DNA of 64,000 nt from JASHPR01 sp963749145 (GTDB lineage Bacteria; Actinomycetota; Actinomycetes; Streptosporangiales; Streptosporangiaceae): positions 1 through 64,000 of the forward strand of contig CAVVLN010000001.1 of the NCBI GenBank assembly GCA_963749145.1, read 5' to 3'. Of the stretch, positions 1-10,494 are shown one piece after another; position 1 is the stretch's first letter; the number at the start of each line of letters is the position of its first letter. Made by a program: the position numbers and the translations under genes. Under the pieces are notes generated by a model. It was not told the origin of the DNA, ran no database searches, and worked only from the letters and a program-made list of their open reading frames with translations.

Positions 1-1220
1 GCCTCCAGCAGCCAGCGCGCGTTGAGCGCCACTCCTTCGAACACGGCCCGGACCGGGTCGGCCCGGCTGCTCGACAGCGACAGGTTCCAGAACCCGCCGC
101 GGGCGAACCGGTCCTCCACCGGGGTTCCTCGCCGTACAGCCAGGGCGTGAAGATCACGCCGCCGCTGCCGGGCGGGGCCCGCGCCGCCATCCGGTCGAAC
201 TCGCGGAAGGCATCAGGCGGGGGGCCACCGGGATACAGGACCCGGTCCCGCAGGAAGGTCAGCGCCGCGCCGGCCGTCTCCTGCTCGTCGGCGACGAGGT
301 ACCGGCCCGGGATGGGCGAGGGCAGCGAGGCCATGTTGTGGAACAGGTCCGTCTTCTTGAACGGGACATGGCAGGTCAGCCAGGACGACGTGCCGATATA
401 CAGGTGCGCCTGGAAGTCCCGGGTCGCCCCCGAGCCGATCGCCGCCGAGTGCAGGTCGGGCGTCCCGGCCACGACCGGGATGCCGGGCGGGACGCCGAGT
501 GCCGCGGCCGGCCCGGGCAGCAGCGGCCCGACGATGTCCGTCGCGCTGACCAGCCGGGGAAGCTGGGCCGCGGACAGGCCCGGCCCGCCGCAGCAGTCCC
601 GGGTGGTAGAGGATCCGGTCCGGCCGCCGGTTGTCGGTCACCCAGTGCAGCGCGATCGAGTCGTAGGAGGCGGCGGCCTGGCCGGTCAGCCGCAGGTTCA
701 GCCAGTCCTTCGGCTCGAGGAACAGCCGGGCCCGGCGGTAGGTCTCCGGCTCCTCGTACTTGAGCCAGAGGATGTGCGCGATCGGGTCCTTGCCGCTGTG
801 GGCGGGGATGCCCGCGGTCACCCGGACCCAGCGCGCCAGCTGGCCGGGCCCGTAGCCCCGCACGCGCACCCGCCCGCCGGTGATGCGGCGCGCATAGGGC
901 GCCCCCCGCGAGTCCATCCAGATGATGGCCCGGCGCAGGGCGCGGCCCCGCTCGTCCACCGGCACGGTCCCCGACCACTGGGCGGTGCACGAGACCGCCG
1001 CCACCGATCCCGGCGGCACCGCGCCCCGGCAGGCCAGCCGGGCGGCGGCCCGGGTGATCATCGCCCACCAGTGCTCCGGGTCCTGCTCCGCGCCGCCGCC
1101 GGGCAGGTACTCGACCCGGCACTCCTCCTGCTCGGACGCGACGACCTCGCCCGACGTGGCCACCAGCGCCACCTTGAGCGCCGAGGTGCCGAGGTCGATG
1201 GCCAGGATGTGACGCGGCAC
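1..1220 (-). CDS. FGGY-family carbohydrate kinase (xylulokinase-like), partial, frameshifted
   Basis: Predicted sugar kinase that phosphorylates a pentose/hexose or related polyol with ATP in the cytoplasm. The N-terminus shows the actin-like ATPase phosphate loop (AIDLGTSALKVALV), then SAQW/IIWMDSRG-type FGGY motifs and PVVAGTPDLHSAAIG further on. The start is GTG at 1220, 3 bases after the stop of the upstream decarboxylase, so the two form an operon. Continuous homology needs two frame changes: one extra C near 579 (in a run read GGGCCTGTCC on the coding strand) and another near 120-127. The C-terminus lies beyond the left edge. The exact sugar cannot be told from the sequence. Confidence 0.8.
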
Positions 1221-1222
1221 CG

Positions 1223-2629
1223 TCAGACCTGCAGCAGCATGTCGAGGTAGCCGTCGAGCAGCGCGCGCACCACGTCGCCGGGCAGCGCGGCCGCCATGCC
1301 GTACACCGGGGCGAGCCCGGTGCGCACCCCCGGGTTCGCCCGCACCTCGCCGACCGCCTCGCGCAGGTCGGCGAGGAAGCGGTCGGCGACCCCCGGCCGG
1401 GTGTGCCGGAGCGTCACCGCGATGTGCACGGCGGGCGGGCGCTGCAGCCCGTTCAGGCTCCATCCCCGGTGGGACATGTTCTCGGTGACCTGGAAGATGT
1501 CGAGGTCCTCGTCAGCGGTGAAGGCGATGACCCACAGCGGGTCGCCCAGCACGCGCAGGCCGGGGATGGCCGCCACCCCGCGGCGGATCCGCGCTCCGGT
1601 TTCCAGAATCCGCCGCGCCGCCTCGGTGTAGCCGTGCTCGCCGAGGGCGAGCATCGCCGCCCAGCACGTGGCCGACAGGGCGCCCGGCCGGCTCCCCGCG
1701 AAGGTGGGGGACAGGTACAGGCCGCCCGGCCAGTCGGTCAGCGTGTAGTACTGGAACCGCCGCAGTTCCTGACCCCGGTACAGCACCACCGAGGAGCCTT
1801 TGGCCGCGTACCCGTACTTGTGGGTGTCCGCGGACATCGACGTGACGCCGGGCAGGCGGAAGTCGAACGGCGGCACCGGGTAGCCGAGCCGCTCGGCCCA
1901 CGGGAGGATGAACCCGCCGAGGCAGGCGTCCACGTGGCAGCCGGCGCCGCGCTCCGCGGCCAGGGCGGCGATCTGCGGGATGGGGTCGATCACGCCGTGC
2001 GGGAACGTCGGCGCCGACCCGACCACCACCGCGGTCCGCTCGGTCACCGCCCCGGCCATGGCCGTCAGGTCCGCCTGGTAGCCGCCATCGACTGGTACCC
2101 GCACCATGGGCATGTCGAAGAACCGCGCGGCCTTGTCGAACGCGGCGTGCGCGGTGACCGGCGCCACGATCTCCGGCCGCGCGATGCCCCGGCGCTCCCG
2201 GGCGTGATCCCGGTAGGCCTTCATGGCCAGCAGGATGCTCTCGGTGCCGCCGGAGCTCACGGTGCCGACCACGGGGGCCTCGGGCGAGGCGTGCCGGGCC
2301 CCGAGCATCTGCGCGGTCATCGAGACGATCTCCGCCTCGAACTTGGCCGCGCTGGGCCACAGGTCCGGGTGCAGCGGGTTGCTCTGCGACTGGGCCGCGT
2401 ACACCTGGTTCAGGAACGCCACGTGCTCGGGGTCGCCGTGGTAGACCGCGCCGGAGGCGAACCCGTCGCGCCACCGCGGCCGCTCGGCCTCGGCCAGGGC
2501 CTCGACCAGCCCGGTGATCTCGGTCCGGGGCAGCCCCTGCTCCGGCAGCCGCGGAAACGACGGGAACGTGTCCCGGTACGGCTTGAGCTGCCGCTGCAGT
2601 TCGGCCATGGGGTCGGCTGGGTCAGTCAT
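1223..2629 (-). CDS. PLP-dependent decarboxylase / sphingosine-1-phosphate lyase-like protein
   Basis: 468-aa fold-type I PLP enzyme of the group II decarboxylase/S1P-lyase family. The PLP lysine is visible in SADTHKYGYAAKG, and the cofactor phosphate loop is VSSGGTESILLAMKAYRD. Family members decarboxylate amino acids or cleave phosphorylated amino-alcohols; the substrate here is not defined. An AGGAG lies just upstream of the ATG at 2629. The downstream FGGY kinase starts 3 bases after the stop, so the pair is probably co-transcribed. A lyase next to a kinase suggests a small catabolic module, but this is inference. Confidence 0.88.
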   Translation of the reverse strand: MTDPADPMAELQRQLKPYRDTFPSFPRLPEQGLPRTEITGLVEALAEAERPRWRDGFASGAVYHGDPEHVAFLNQVYAAQSQSNPLHPDLWPSAAKFEAEIVSMTAQMLGARHASPEAPVVGTVSSGGTESILLAMKAYRDHARERRGIARPEIVAPVTAHAAFDKAARFFDMPMVRVPVDGGYQADLTAMAGAVTERTAVVVGSAPTFPHGVIDPIPQIAALAAERGAGCHVDACLGGFILPWAERLGYPVPPFDFRLPGVTSMSADTHKYGYAAKGSSVVLYRGQELRRFQYYTLTDWPGGLYLSPTFAGSRPGALSATCWAAMLALGEHGYTEAARRILETGARIRRGVAAIPGLRVLGDPLWVIAFTADEDLDIFQVTENMSHRGWSLNGLQRPPAVHIAVTLRHTRPGVADRFLADLREAVGEVRANPGVRTGLAPVYGMAAALPGDVVRALLDGYLDMLLQV

Positions 2630-2747
2630 TCCAGGCTCCTCGGTCTGCTCCGGCTAGGTGGGCGGGGCGGTGGGCGCCGTGGGCCGGAAGCCGGGCGGCC
2701 AGCGCCAGCCCGGGCGGGGGCCGAAGGTCCCGCCCTGAGCCGCCTAC

Positions 2748-2772
2748 CATCATGCATGAGTTATGCATGATG
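2748..2772. promoter_or_regulatory. Perfect 10-bp inverted repeat, likely regulator operator
   Basis: CATCATGCAT and ATGCATGATG flank a 5-base spacer (GAGTT), giving a perfect palindrome in a very GC-rich context. It sits between the divergent decarboxylase and the MarR-fragment/EamA pair and overlaps the ATG of the MarR fragment. Position and symmetry fit a MarR-type operator; the repressor itself appears truncated. Confidence 0.6.
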
Positions 2773-2889
2773 AAGGGTGTGCGTGGTAGGGACCGCCTGG
2801 GCCTGTCGCAGCCGGGCACGACCCGGCTCGTCGAGGGGCGGGCCGGCCGCGGCCTGGTGCGCAGCGAGCCGGGGGACGGCGCGTGCTAG
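2767..2889 (+). pseudogene. Remnant of a MarR-family regulator
   Basis: A 40-codon open frame starting ATGATG encodes GLSQPGTTRLVEGRAGRG followed by LVRSEPGDGAC and a TAG stop. This is the recognition helix and wing of MarR-type winged helices (compare the family pattern LGLSQ-x-TxxRLVxxLxxRGLVxRxxxxxDxR). A complete MarR protein is about 140-170 aa, so both the N-terminal dimerisation helix and the C-terminus are missing. It overlaps the first codons of the EamA gene, as intact MarR-transporter pairs often do. It is most likely a deletion remnant or a frameshifted copy, recognised from one motif only. Confidence 0.5.
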
Positions 2890-3760
2890 CGGTCCTGCTC
2901 GCCCTGGCCGCGGCGGCCGGTTACGGCGGCTCGGACTTCGCCGCCGGCCTGGCCGCCCGCCGCGCGAGCGTGATCCGGGTCACGCTGATGTCCGAGGCGG
3001 TCAGCGTGGCCGTGGTCGGCACCGCGCTGGCCGTGATCGGCGCGCATCCGCCGACCCTGCGCGCCGTGGCCTGGGGCGGCGCGGCGGGCCTGGCCGGGGT
3101 CAGCGGGGCCCTGGCCCTGTACGTCGGGTTCCGGCACGCCGCGTTCAGCGTGGCCGGGCCGCTCAGCGCGGTCGGGGCGGCGGGGTTCTCGGTGCTGGCC
3201 GGGCTGCTGCTGGGGGAGCGGCCGACCGCCTTCGCCCTGACCGGGATCGCCCTGGCGCTGCCCGCGATCGTCGGCGTGTCCGCCAGCGTGCGCGGGACAT
3301 CGGCCGGCCCGGGGCCCGCCGCGGGGGAACGCCGCGGCCGGGCCCGGCCGGCGTCGGCTACGGGCTGGTCGCCGGGGCCTGCTTCGCGCTGCTGTTCATC
3401 GGGCTCAACCAGGCCGGCGCCGGCAGCGGCCTGTGGCCGGTGTTCTGCGGCCAGGCGGTGGCGCTGGCGGCGGTCGGCGGCATCGCCGCCTGCACCAGGG
3501 ACCTCGCCCGGCCGCAGGCGCGCGGCGGATGGCTGGCCGCGCTCACCGGGCTGACCGGCGCACCGGCGACGATCTGCTACTTCCTGTCCACGCATCACGG
3601 CCTTCTCGCGATCACGGCCGTGATCACCTCCCTGTACCCGGCGGTGACGATCTTGCTGGCCCGGGTCCTGCTCGGGGAGCGGATGACCGCGATCCGGCTG
3701 GCCGGCCTGACCCTCGCGGCGGCGTCCGTGGCCCTGATCGCCGCGGGCGGGGGCGGCTGA
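2883..3760 (+). CDS. EamA/DMT-superfamily transporter (frameshifted)
   Basis: Inner-membrane metabolite exporter of the drug/metabolite transporter superfamily, with about ten transmembrane helices in two EamA repeats. The first half (to about 3300) includes VAVVGTALAVIGAHPPTL and SVLAGLLLGERPTAFALTGI. The second half continues in another frame from about 3345 with GYGLVAGACFALLFIGLNQAG and ILLARVLLGERMTAIRLAGL; both halves carry the family's LLGER motif. The frame changes in a G/C-rich hydrophilic linker between the repeats, so a sequencing indel is the simplest explanation. The start is GTG at 2883, inside the end of the MarR remnant. Substrate unknown. Confidence 0.8.
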
Positions 3761-3827
3761 GGCGGGCTTAGACTGGAGCCGCCGGCCCCGCGACGGGGCT
3801 GGCCTCTCCTGCGGCGCGGAGGCCGTG

Positions 3828-4133
3828 ATGGTCGCCTGGCTTGTCGGTGCGGTGACGCAGCTGGCCGGCTACGGGCTGCCCGCGGGCCACGCCGCTGCCT
3901 CGTCATCCGCGTCCGGCCTGATGGCGCTGGCCGCGGTCGTGCTGACCGGGATGCTCGCCGCCTTCCTCGCCCGCGGGGCGCGGATCGCGGCGGCGGTCAC
4001 CGCGCGCCCGCTGGTCCGTGCCGCCACGCTGCGCGAGAAGTCCTGGTCGGCGGCGTTCCAGCGGCAGCTCAACCCCGATGCGGCGGGCCGTTCCCGCCCC
4101 CGCGCGCCCGCGGCGGCCCCGGCGGCCGCCTGA
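3828..4133 (+). CDS. Small membrane protein, DUF6412-like
   Basis: 101-aa protein with an N-terminal hydrophobic stretch, a second clear transmembrane segment (GLMALAAVVLTGMLAAFLAR) and an Arg/Ala/Pro-rich C-terminal tail carrying SWSAAFQRQLNPDAAGR. GGAGG at 3818-3822 is well spaced for ATG 3828; the GTG at 3825 is less likely. Small proteins of this type are found next to YidC-like genes in actinomycetes, as here. Its role is unknown. The DUF6412 assignment is from memory of that pairing and the tail motif. Confidence 0.65.
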   Translation: MVAWLVGAVTQLAGYGLPAGHAAASSSASGLMALAAVVLTGMLAAFLARGARIAAAVTARPLVRAATLREKSWSAAFQRQLNPDAAGRSRPRAPAAAPAAA

Positions 4134-5083
4134 CGATCCGCCGGTCCCGCCCGCCTGCCCGTCCCGCCACGGTGTCGCGTGCCGTACACGCCCGCCGTGG
4201 CCGGGCGCGTGACCCGTCCTGGCTCGCTCGCGCGGCCGTCTCCAGCTGTCATCCGTTCCCCGAACCGCTGGAGGGCCTGCGTTATGTTCAGCATTCCCGG
4301 CGCCGTGAGCGCCGCCTACCATCTCGTGTCCGCGCTCGCCCGGGTGCTGGCACCGCTGCCCGGCGGCCTGGCCGCGGCGGCCGCCATCGTCGGTTTCACC
4401 CTGGCCGTGCGGCTGCTGCTGCTACCGCTCAGCTACTACGCGATCCGTGGCCAGGCCAGCCAGGCCCGGCTGGCTCCCCAGGTCCAGGCGCTGCGGCGGC
4501 GGCACGCCGGGCAGCCGGCCCGGCTGCAGACCGAACTGGCCGCTCTCTACCGGCGGGAGGGGACCGGCATGTTCGCCGGCTGCCTGCCGCTGCTGCTGCA
4601 GCTGCCGTTCCTCAGCGTGATGTACGCGCTGTTTCGCTCGGGCACCATCGGCGGCCGGCCGAACGCGCTGCTCGGCCAGGACCTGCTCGGCGCGACGCTG
4701 GGCAGCCACTGGCTGAGCGGACCCGGGCCGCTCAGCGCCCAGGGCGCGGTGTTCCTGGGGGTGTTCGCGCTGCTGGCCGCGGCGGCCTGGCTCGCCGCCC
4801 GGGTCACCAGGCGGGCGGCCGCGCGGCTGGCACCGGACGGCCAGCCCCCGGCCCAGCCCGGCGGGGCCGCGGGCCTGCTGCTGCGCGCGGTCCCGTACGC
4901 GAGCATCGCGGTCGCGGCGGTGATGCCGCTGGCGGCCGGCCTCTACCTGCTGACCACGACGGCGTGGTCCGCCGCCGAGCGCGCGCTGCTCGCGCGGCGG
5001 CGGGGGCGGCGGGGTGCGGCGCGCCGCCGCGTTCGGCATGATGAAGGCAGCAGTCAGGCGACGGGCCCGAGGAGGACACCGCC

Positions 5084-6352
<1,269 letters not shown>

Positions 6353-6451
6353 GGCCCGGCCGGCCGCCCAGCCAGGGCCCGCCCCGCCGACCTCGGCTAC
6401 CTGAACGTCCGGCTGCTGGCGGCCCTTCTGCGGGCGCCCGCCGCCCGTGCG

Positions 6452-7615
6452 CTAGTTGCTGATGATGCTGGACGGCTTGCGCCACTGGACCGTGGGCAGC
6501 ATGGCCTCCGGCCGGACCCGGTGCGCGTACCGCTTGGTGATCTCGAACAGCGACTCGATCAGCGTGTCCGACAGCAGGTGCGGCTCGAGGCCCAGCCCGA
6601 CCAGCCCGGAGTGCACCACGTTGTAGTGATGGTTCTCCAGCTCGACGCGCGGGTTGTCGACGTACTCCACCCGGACCGCGTCGGGGCTGGCCTTGACGAT
6701 CGTGTCCGCGATCTCCTGCAGCGACATGAACTCGGTGATCTGGTTGAACACCCGGAACTCGCCCTTGTCGGCCGGGGTCTCGCAGGCCAGCTGGATGCAC
6801 CGGACGGTGTCGCGGATCTCGATGATGCCGCGGGTCTGGGTGCCGTTGCCGTAGATGGTCAGCGGCTTGCCGAGCACCGACTGGATGACGAACCGGTTCA
6901 GCACCGTGCCGAACACCGCGTCGTAGTCGAACCTGGTCGCGAGCCGGTCGTCGAGGGCGGTCTCCGGGGTCTGCTGGCCGTAGACCACGCCCTGGTTGAG
7001 GTCGGTGGCGCGGACGCCCCAGATCCGGCAGGCGAACTCGATGTTGTGGCTGTCGTGCACCTTGGACAGGTGGTAGAAGGAGCCGGGCCGCTTGGGGAAC
7101 AGCACCCGGTCCCGGCGGCCCTTGTGCTCGACGTCGAGCCAGCCCTCCTCGATGTCGATGTTGGGCGTGCCGTACTCGCCCATCGTGCCGAGCTTGACCA
7201 GGTGGATCTCGGGGTTGATCTCGGCGATCGCGTACAGCACGTTCAGGTTGCCGACCACGTTGTTGACCTGCGTGTACACGGCGTGCTTGCGGTCCGCCAT
7301 CGAGTACGGCGCGGCGCGCTGCTCGGCGAAGTGCACGATCGCGTCCGGGGCGAAGTCGCGCACGATGTGATAGGTGAAGTCGGCGTCGCACAGGTCACCG
7401 ACGTAGCTGGCGATGCTCTTGCCGGTCTGCTCGCGCCACACCTTGACGCGCGTCTGGAGCGACTCGATCGGCACCAGGCTGTCCACGCCCATCTCGCTGT
7501 CGTAACCTCGCCGCGCGAAGTTGTCCGCGACGGCGACGTCATGACCGACCTGCGAGAGGTGCAGCGCTGTCGGCCACCCGAGGTAGCCATCCCCGCCCAA
7601 CACCAAGACCTTCAT
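6452..7615 (-). CDS. sqdB: NAD-dependent epimerase/dehydratase, UDP-sulfoquinovose synthase-like
   Basis: 387-aa extended short-chain dehydrogenase. The Rossmann motif GGDGYLGWPTALHLS, then VADNFARRGYDSEMGVDSL and the YxxxK region SFYHLSKVHDSHN, are characteristic of SqdB/Agl3-type UDP-sulfoquinovose synthases, which make the sulfosugar head group from UDP-glucose and sulfite. Complete. It lies divergent from a GtrA protein in a block of surface-sugar genes. The product could be a sulfolipid or a sulfosugar on a glycan; no SqdX-type transferase is seen here. The family call is firm; the exact product is inferred. Confidence 0.78.
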   Translation of the reverse strand: MKVLVLGGDGYLGWPTALHLSQVGHDVAVADNFARRGYDSEMGVDSLVPIESLQTRVKVWREQTGKSIASYVGDLCDADFTYHIVRDFAPDAIVHFAEQRAAPYSMADRKHAVYTQVNNVVGNLNVLYAIAEINPEIHLVKLGTMGEYGTPNIDIEEGWLDVEHKGRRDRVLFPKRPGSFYHLSKVHDSHNIEFACRIWGVRATDLNQGVVYGQQTPETALDDRLATRFDYDAVFGTVLNRFVIQSVLGKPLTIYGNGTQTRGIIEIRDTVRCIQLACETPADKGEFRVFNQITEFMSLQEIADTIVKASPDAVRVEYVDNPRVELENHHYNVVHSGLVGLGLEPHLLSDTLIESLFEITKRYAHRVRPEAMLPTVQWRKPSSIISN

Positions 7616-7847
7616 GCTCGTGCTCCTGCCTTGTCCGTGGCTGTCGTTGATTTATACCTGACCTGGCTGGCAACGGCACTCGAACTGCCTGAGTCGGCGC
7701 GGTGACGCCGACGCCACCGCAGCGGCCGCCTTTGCGCGGAAGGTCTAGCCGCTGACCTGGAGTACCTCGTATCCGGGCGCTCCGCGGGCTCCCGTACTGT
7801 ATACCTGTCTTTACCGACCCAGCGGCCTCAGTCAGCCAAGGACGTCC

Positions 7848-8471
7848 ATGACCCTGGTATCGCCCAAGATCGTCGAAGCCATGTGGCGCGTGGTTCCCGG
7901 TCCGCTGCGGCGCAGGCTCCGTACCCAGGGCGGCCGGAGGCTGATCCGGTTCGCGCCCGCCGCCGTGCTGGCCCTGTGCGCGACCCAGCTGACCTACTTT
8001 TTCTGCCAGCTCGCGCACGTGTCGGCGGGGATCGCCGGGGCGGCCGGCTGGCTGGCCGGCGCGGCGGTGAGCTACGTGGTCAGCCGGTGGGCCTGGGAGC
8101 GCCGGGGCCGGCCGGACCTGCTCCGGGAGACCCTGCCGTTCTGGGCCATTTCCATCTGCGTCGGGCTGGTCCTGACCGGCACGAGCAAGCTCGCCCACTA
8201 CGAGGCCCGGGTCCTCGGCCTGCACGGGTTCCAGGCGATCCTGTTCGCCCAGGGCCTGTACCTGCTGGCCAACTGTCTGACGTTCGTCCTCAGGTTCCTG
8301 ATCTTCCACTACGTCCTCTTCGCCGACCGCGGCTCTGGCTCGCCTGGCGGCGAGATCCAGCCGGGCGCGGCCGCCGAGTCGCTGGCGCTGGCCCCGTCGG
8401 CTAACCGCCCGGCCGGGCCCGGCGCGCCGTCCGCCGGCCGGACCGCGGACTCGCCCCGCAACCGGCGCTGA
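7848..8471 (+). CDS. GtrA-family membrane protein
   Basis: 207-aa protein with four predicted transmembrane helices (for example AAGWLAGAAVSYVVSRWAW and WAISICVGLVLTG), the layout of GtrA proteins that help flip or transfer polyprenyl-linked sugars. The last ~50 residues are low-complexity Pro/Ala/Gly/Ser and overlap the 3' end of the convergent glycosyltransferase by 163 bases. The neighbouring GT2 enzyme fits the usual GtrA/GT2 partnership, although the two are on opposite strands. Confidence 0.82.
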   Translation: MTLVSPKIVEAMWRVVPGPLRRRLRTQGGRRLIRFAPAAVLALCATQLTYFFCQLAHVSAGIAGAAGWLAGAAVSYVVSRWAWERRGRPDLLRETLPFWAISICVGLVLTGTSKLAHYEARVLGLHGFQAILFAQGLYLLANCLTFVLRFLIFHYVLFADRGSGSPGGEIQPGAAAESLALAPSANRPAGPGAPSAGRTADSPRNRR

Positions 8472-9247
8472 CGCTCCCGCCACCAGGTCCCGAGCACGAC
8501 CTGGGCGAAGCTCAGCGCGTAGAAAGCGTTGTTTCCCTTCTTGCTCTTCCCCACCTGGCGCCGGTGAATCGTGGCGGGCCGCTCGGCGACCCGGAACCCG
8601 TGCGTGATCACGCCGATCAGCAGCTCGGACGCCTGGTACTGCGGCTGCTCGAGCAGGACCGCGCCGGTCACCTCGGCCCGCATGGCGCGCAGCCCGAAGG
8701 TGGTGTCGCTGATCCGCTGGCCAGTCAGCACGCTGATCGTCAGCGCGAAGACCCGCACCCCGAGCTTGCGCACCGGGTCCTTGGTCTCCTCACTGCCGAG
8801 CGTGCGCGAACCGGTCACGAAGTCGGCCTCGCCGGCCAGGATCGGCGCCATCAGGCTCTCGATCTCGGCCGGGTTGTACTGGCCGTCGGCGTCGGTGGTC
8901 ACGATGTAGCGGGCCCCGCCCTCGCGGGCCAGCCGGTAGCCGAGCCGCAGCGCCGCGCCCTGCCCCCGGTTGACCGGCACCTCGCAGGCGAGGGCCCCGG
9001 CCATCCTGGCCTCCTTGGCGGTGGCGTCCACCGCGCCGTCGGAGACCACGATCGTGGCGACGGGCATTCCGCCGACCGTGTCGGGCAGGGCCTCGACGAC
9101 CGGGCCGATCGCGCCCTCCTCGTTGAAGGCGGCGATCACGATCGCGACCGGCGGCAGCTTGGTGGCCCGATCCCCGAATTCCTCGGCGAACGCCTGGATG
9201 GCGGCGGCGTCGATGACGTCGTCGTCACCGGCCGGATCGGTGGTCAC
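8309..9247 (-). CDS. Family 2 glycosyltransferase (DPM/GtrB-like)
   Basis: 312-aa GT-A fold enzyme. The N-terminal nucleotide-sugar site is VAIVIAAFNEEGAIGPVVEAL, the metal site is TTDADGQYNPAEI, and RQVGKSKKGNNAFYAL follows in the acceptor region. It resembles dolichol/polyprenyl-phosphate glycosyltransferases that load a sugar on a lipid carrier. The start is GTG 9247, which overlaps the stop of the upstream epimerase (GTGA) and has GGAGG 7 bases ahead, so the two genes are translationally coupled. The C-terminal ~50 residues are low-complexity and overlap the end of gtrA. Confidence 0.85.
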   Translation of the reverse strand: MTTDPAGDDDVIDAAAIQAFAEEFGDRATKLPPVAIVIAAFNEEGAIGPVVEALPDTVGGMPVATIVVSDGAVDATAKEARMAGALACEVPVNRGQGAALRLGYRLAREGGARYIVTTDADGQYNPAEIESLMAPILAGEADFVTGSRTLGSEETKDPVRKLGVRVFALTISVLTGQRISDTTFGLRAMRAEVTGAVLLEQPQYQASELLIGVITHGFRVAERPATIHRRQVGKSKKGNNAFYALSFAQVVLGTWWRERQRRLRGESAVRPADGAPGPAGRLADGASASDSAAAPGWISPPGEPEPRSAKRT

Positions 9248-10188
9248 TTTGCTGCCTCCGAGAACTCGGGCCAGACGGTGGACAAGCCGGACTTCAGGTC
9301 GTGCGACGGCGCGTAGCCCAGGGCCCGCGCCGCCGAGACGTCCACGATGACCGCGGGCATCTCGCCCGGCTTCGGCGGGACGTGCTCGACCGGGATGTCG
9401 CGCCCGGTCACCCCGCGCGCCGCATCGACCATGTCGTTCACCGTCACCGACTCGCCGGCGCCGAGGATCAGCGGCCCGCTGAACCCGGCCCGCCAGGCCG
9501 TGAGCAGCCCGGCCACGATGTCGTCCACGTGCACCAGGTCGCGGACCTGGGTGCCGTCTCCGTACACCTGCACGCCGGCGCCGTCCCGGGCGGCGCGCAT
9601 CAGCCGCGGCACGAAGCTGTCTTTCTCCTGCATCCCGGGACCGTAAACGTTGGAGAACCGCAGCGAGCACCCGGTCATGCCGTAGCAGGCCGCGTACGCG
9701 CCGATCAGCATCTCGGCCGCCGCCTTGGTGGCCCCGTACGGGGTGAGCGGCCGCAGGGGGACGCGCTCGTCGATGGTCGCGCGGCCGACGTCACCGGTGA
9801 CGGCGTTCGTGGAGGCGAACAGGAACGAGGAGACGCCTCGCTGGCGGGCCTGCTCCAGCAGCGCCGCGGTGGCGTCCACGTTGACCCGGTGCGTGGTCAC
9901 CGGGTCCTCGACCGACAGCAGCACCCGCGTGACCGCGGCCAGGTGGATGATGACGTCGGTCCCGGGGCGCACGGCCTCGGCGACGACGCCGGGGTCGCAG
10001 AGGTCACCGAGCACGGCATGGACCGCGGCGTCGCCCGGGAACGGCCGCTGGTCAGCCACCGTGACCTCGGCGCCCTCGTCGAGCAGCGCGCCCACGACGC
10101 GCCGCCCGATGAATCCTGACCCGCCGGTCACGAGCACCCGCGGAGGACCGGCCGCCCTCAGGGACGCTCCATTCACGTGAGTAGTCAT
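9244..10188 (-). CDS. NAD-dependent sugar epimerase/dehydratase (GalE-like)
   Basis: 314-aa extended SDR enzyme acting on a nucleotide sugar. Motifs: VLVTGGSGFIGRRVVGALLD (NAD binding), the catalytic PYGATKAAAEMLIG (YxxxK), and FSNVYGPGMQEKDSF. It probably makes an activated sugar for the coupled glycosyltransferase downstream. ATG start at 10188. Epimerase versus 4,6-dehydratase cannot be settled by eye. Confidence 0.85.
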   Translation of the reverse strand: MTTHVNGASLRAAGPPRVLVTGGSGFIGRRVVGALLDEGAEVTVADQRPFPGDAAVHAVLGDLCDPGVVAEAVRPGTDVIIHLAAVTRVLLSVEDPVTTHRVNVDATAALLEQARQRGVSSFLFASTNAVTGDVGRATIDERVPLRPLTPYGATKAAAEMLIGAYAACYGMTGCSLRFSNVYGPGMQEKDSFVPRLMRAARDGAGVQVYGDGTQVRDLVHVDDIVAGLLTAWRAGFSGPLILGAGESVTVNDMVDAARGVTGRDIPVEHVPPKPGEMPAVIVDVSAARALGYAPSHDLKSGLSTVWPEFSEAAK

Positions 10189-10494
10189 GTGCCACCTTGC
10201 TGTTCGGGTCTAGCGGTTCGGCATGCGACGATCCTCAGAGAGCGATTCGGAAAAGCTGAACGTCTCCCGGACGCGCGGCCGCCAGGCGTGGCGGCTCGCG
10301 TTGCGCCTGCGCCGCGGGGCGGGCCGCGGCTGCGCCTGGCTAGTGTATCGGCGGACCTGGGATACGTCGGTCTGCGAACGACAAGTCGTTTGCCCAGGTC
10401 AGTTGAGCAATAACTGGACGATTGCTGGATATTGGCTGGATCCGGCCGGGTAAAGGCGCGCCTGGCCCCGATCCGGCGGAGAGGTGATGGCACC
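10189..10494. other. Divergent intergenic region, no gene seen
   Basis: About 306 bases between the epimerase and cobH. It contains a relatively AT-rich patch around 10400-10440 with a short direct repeat (ATTGCTGGAT then ATTGGCTGGAT), plausibly part of the cobH promoter. I looked for a cobalamin-riboswitch B12 box upstream of cobH and did not find one. Confidence 0.4.

Noticed and set aside
10189..10494. Cobalamin riboswitch before cobH
   Set aside because: I looked for the B12 box (GCCACTG-type or CCGGTGxGAAxCCGG core) on the plus strand and found none.
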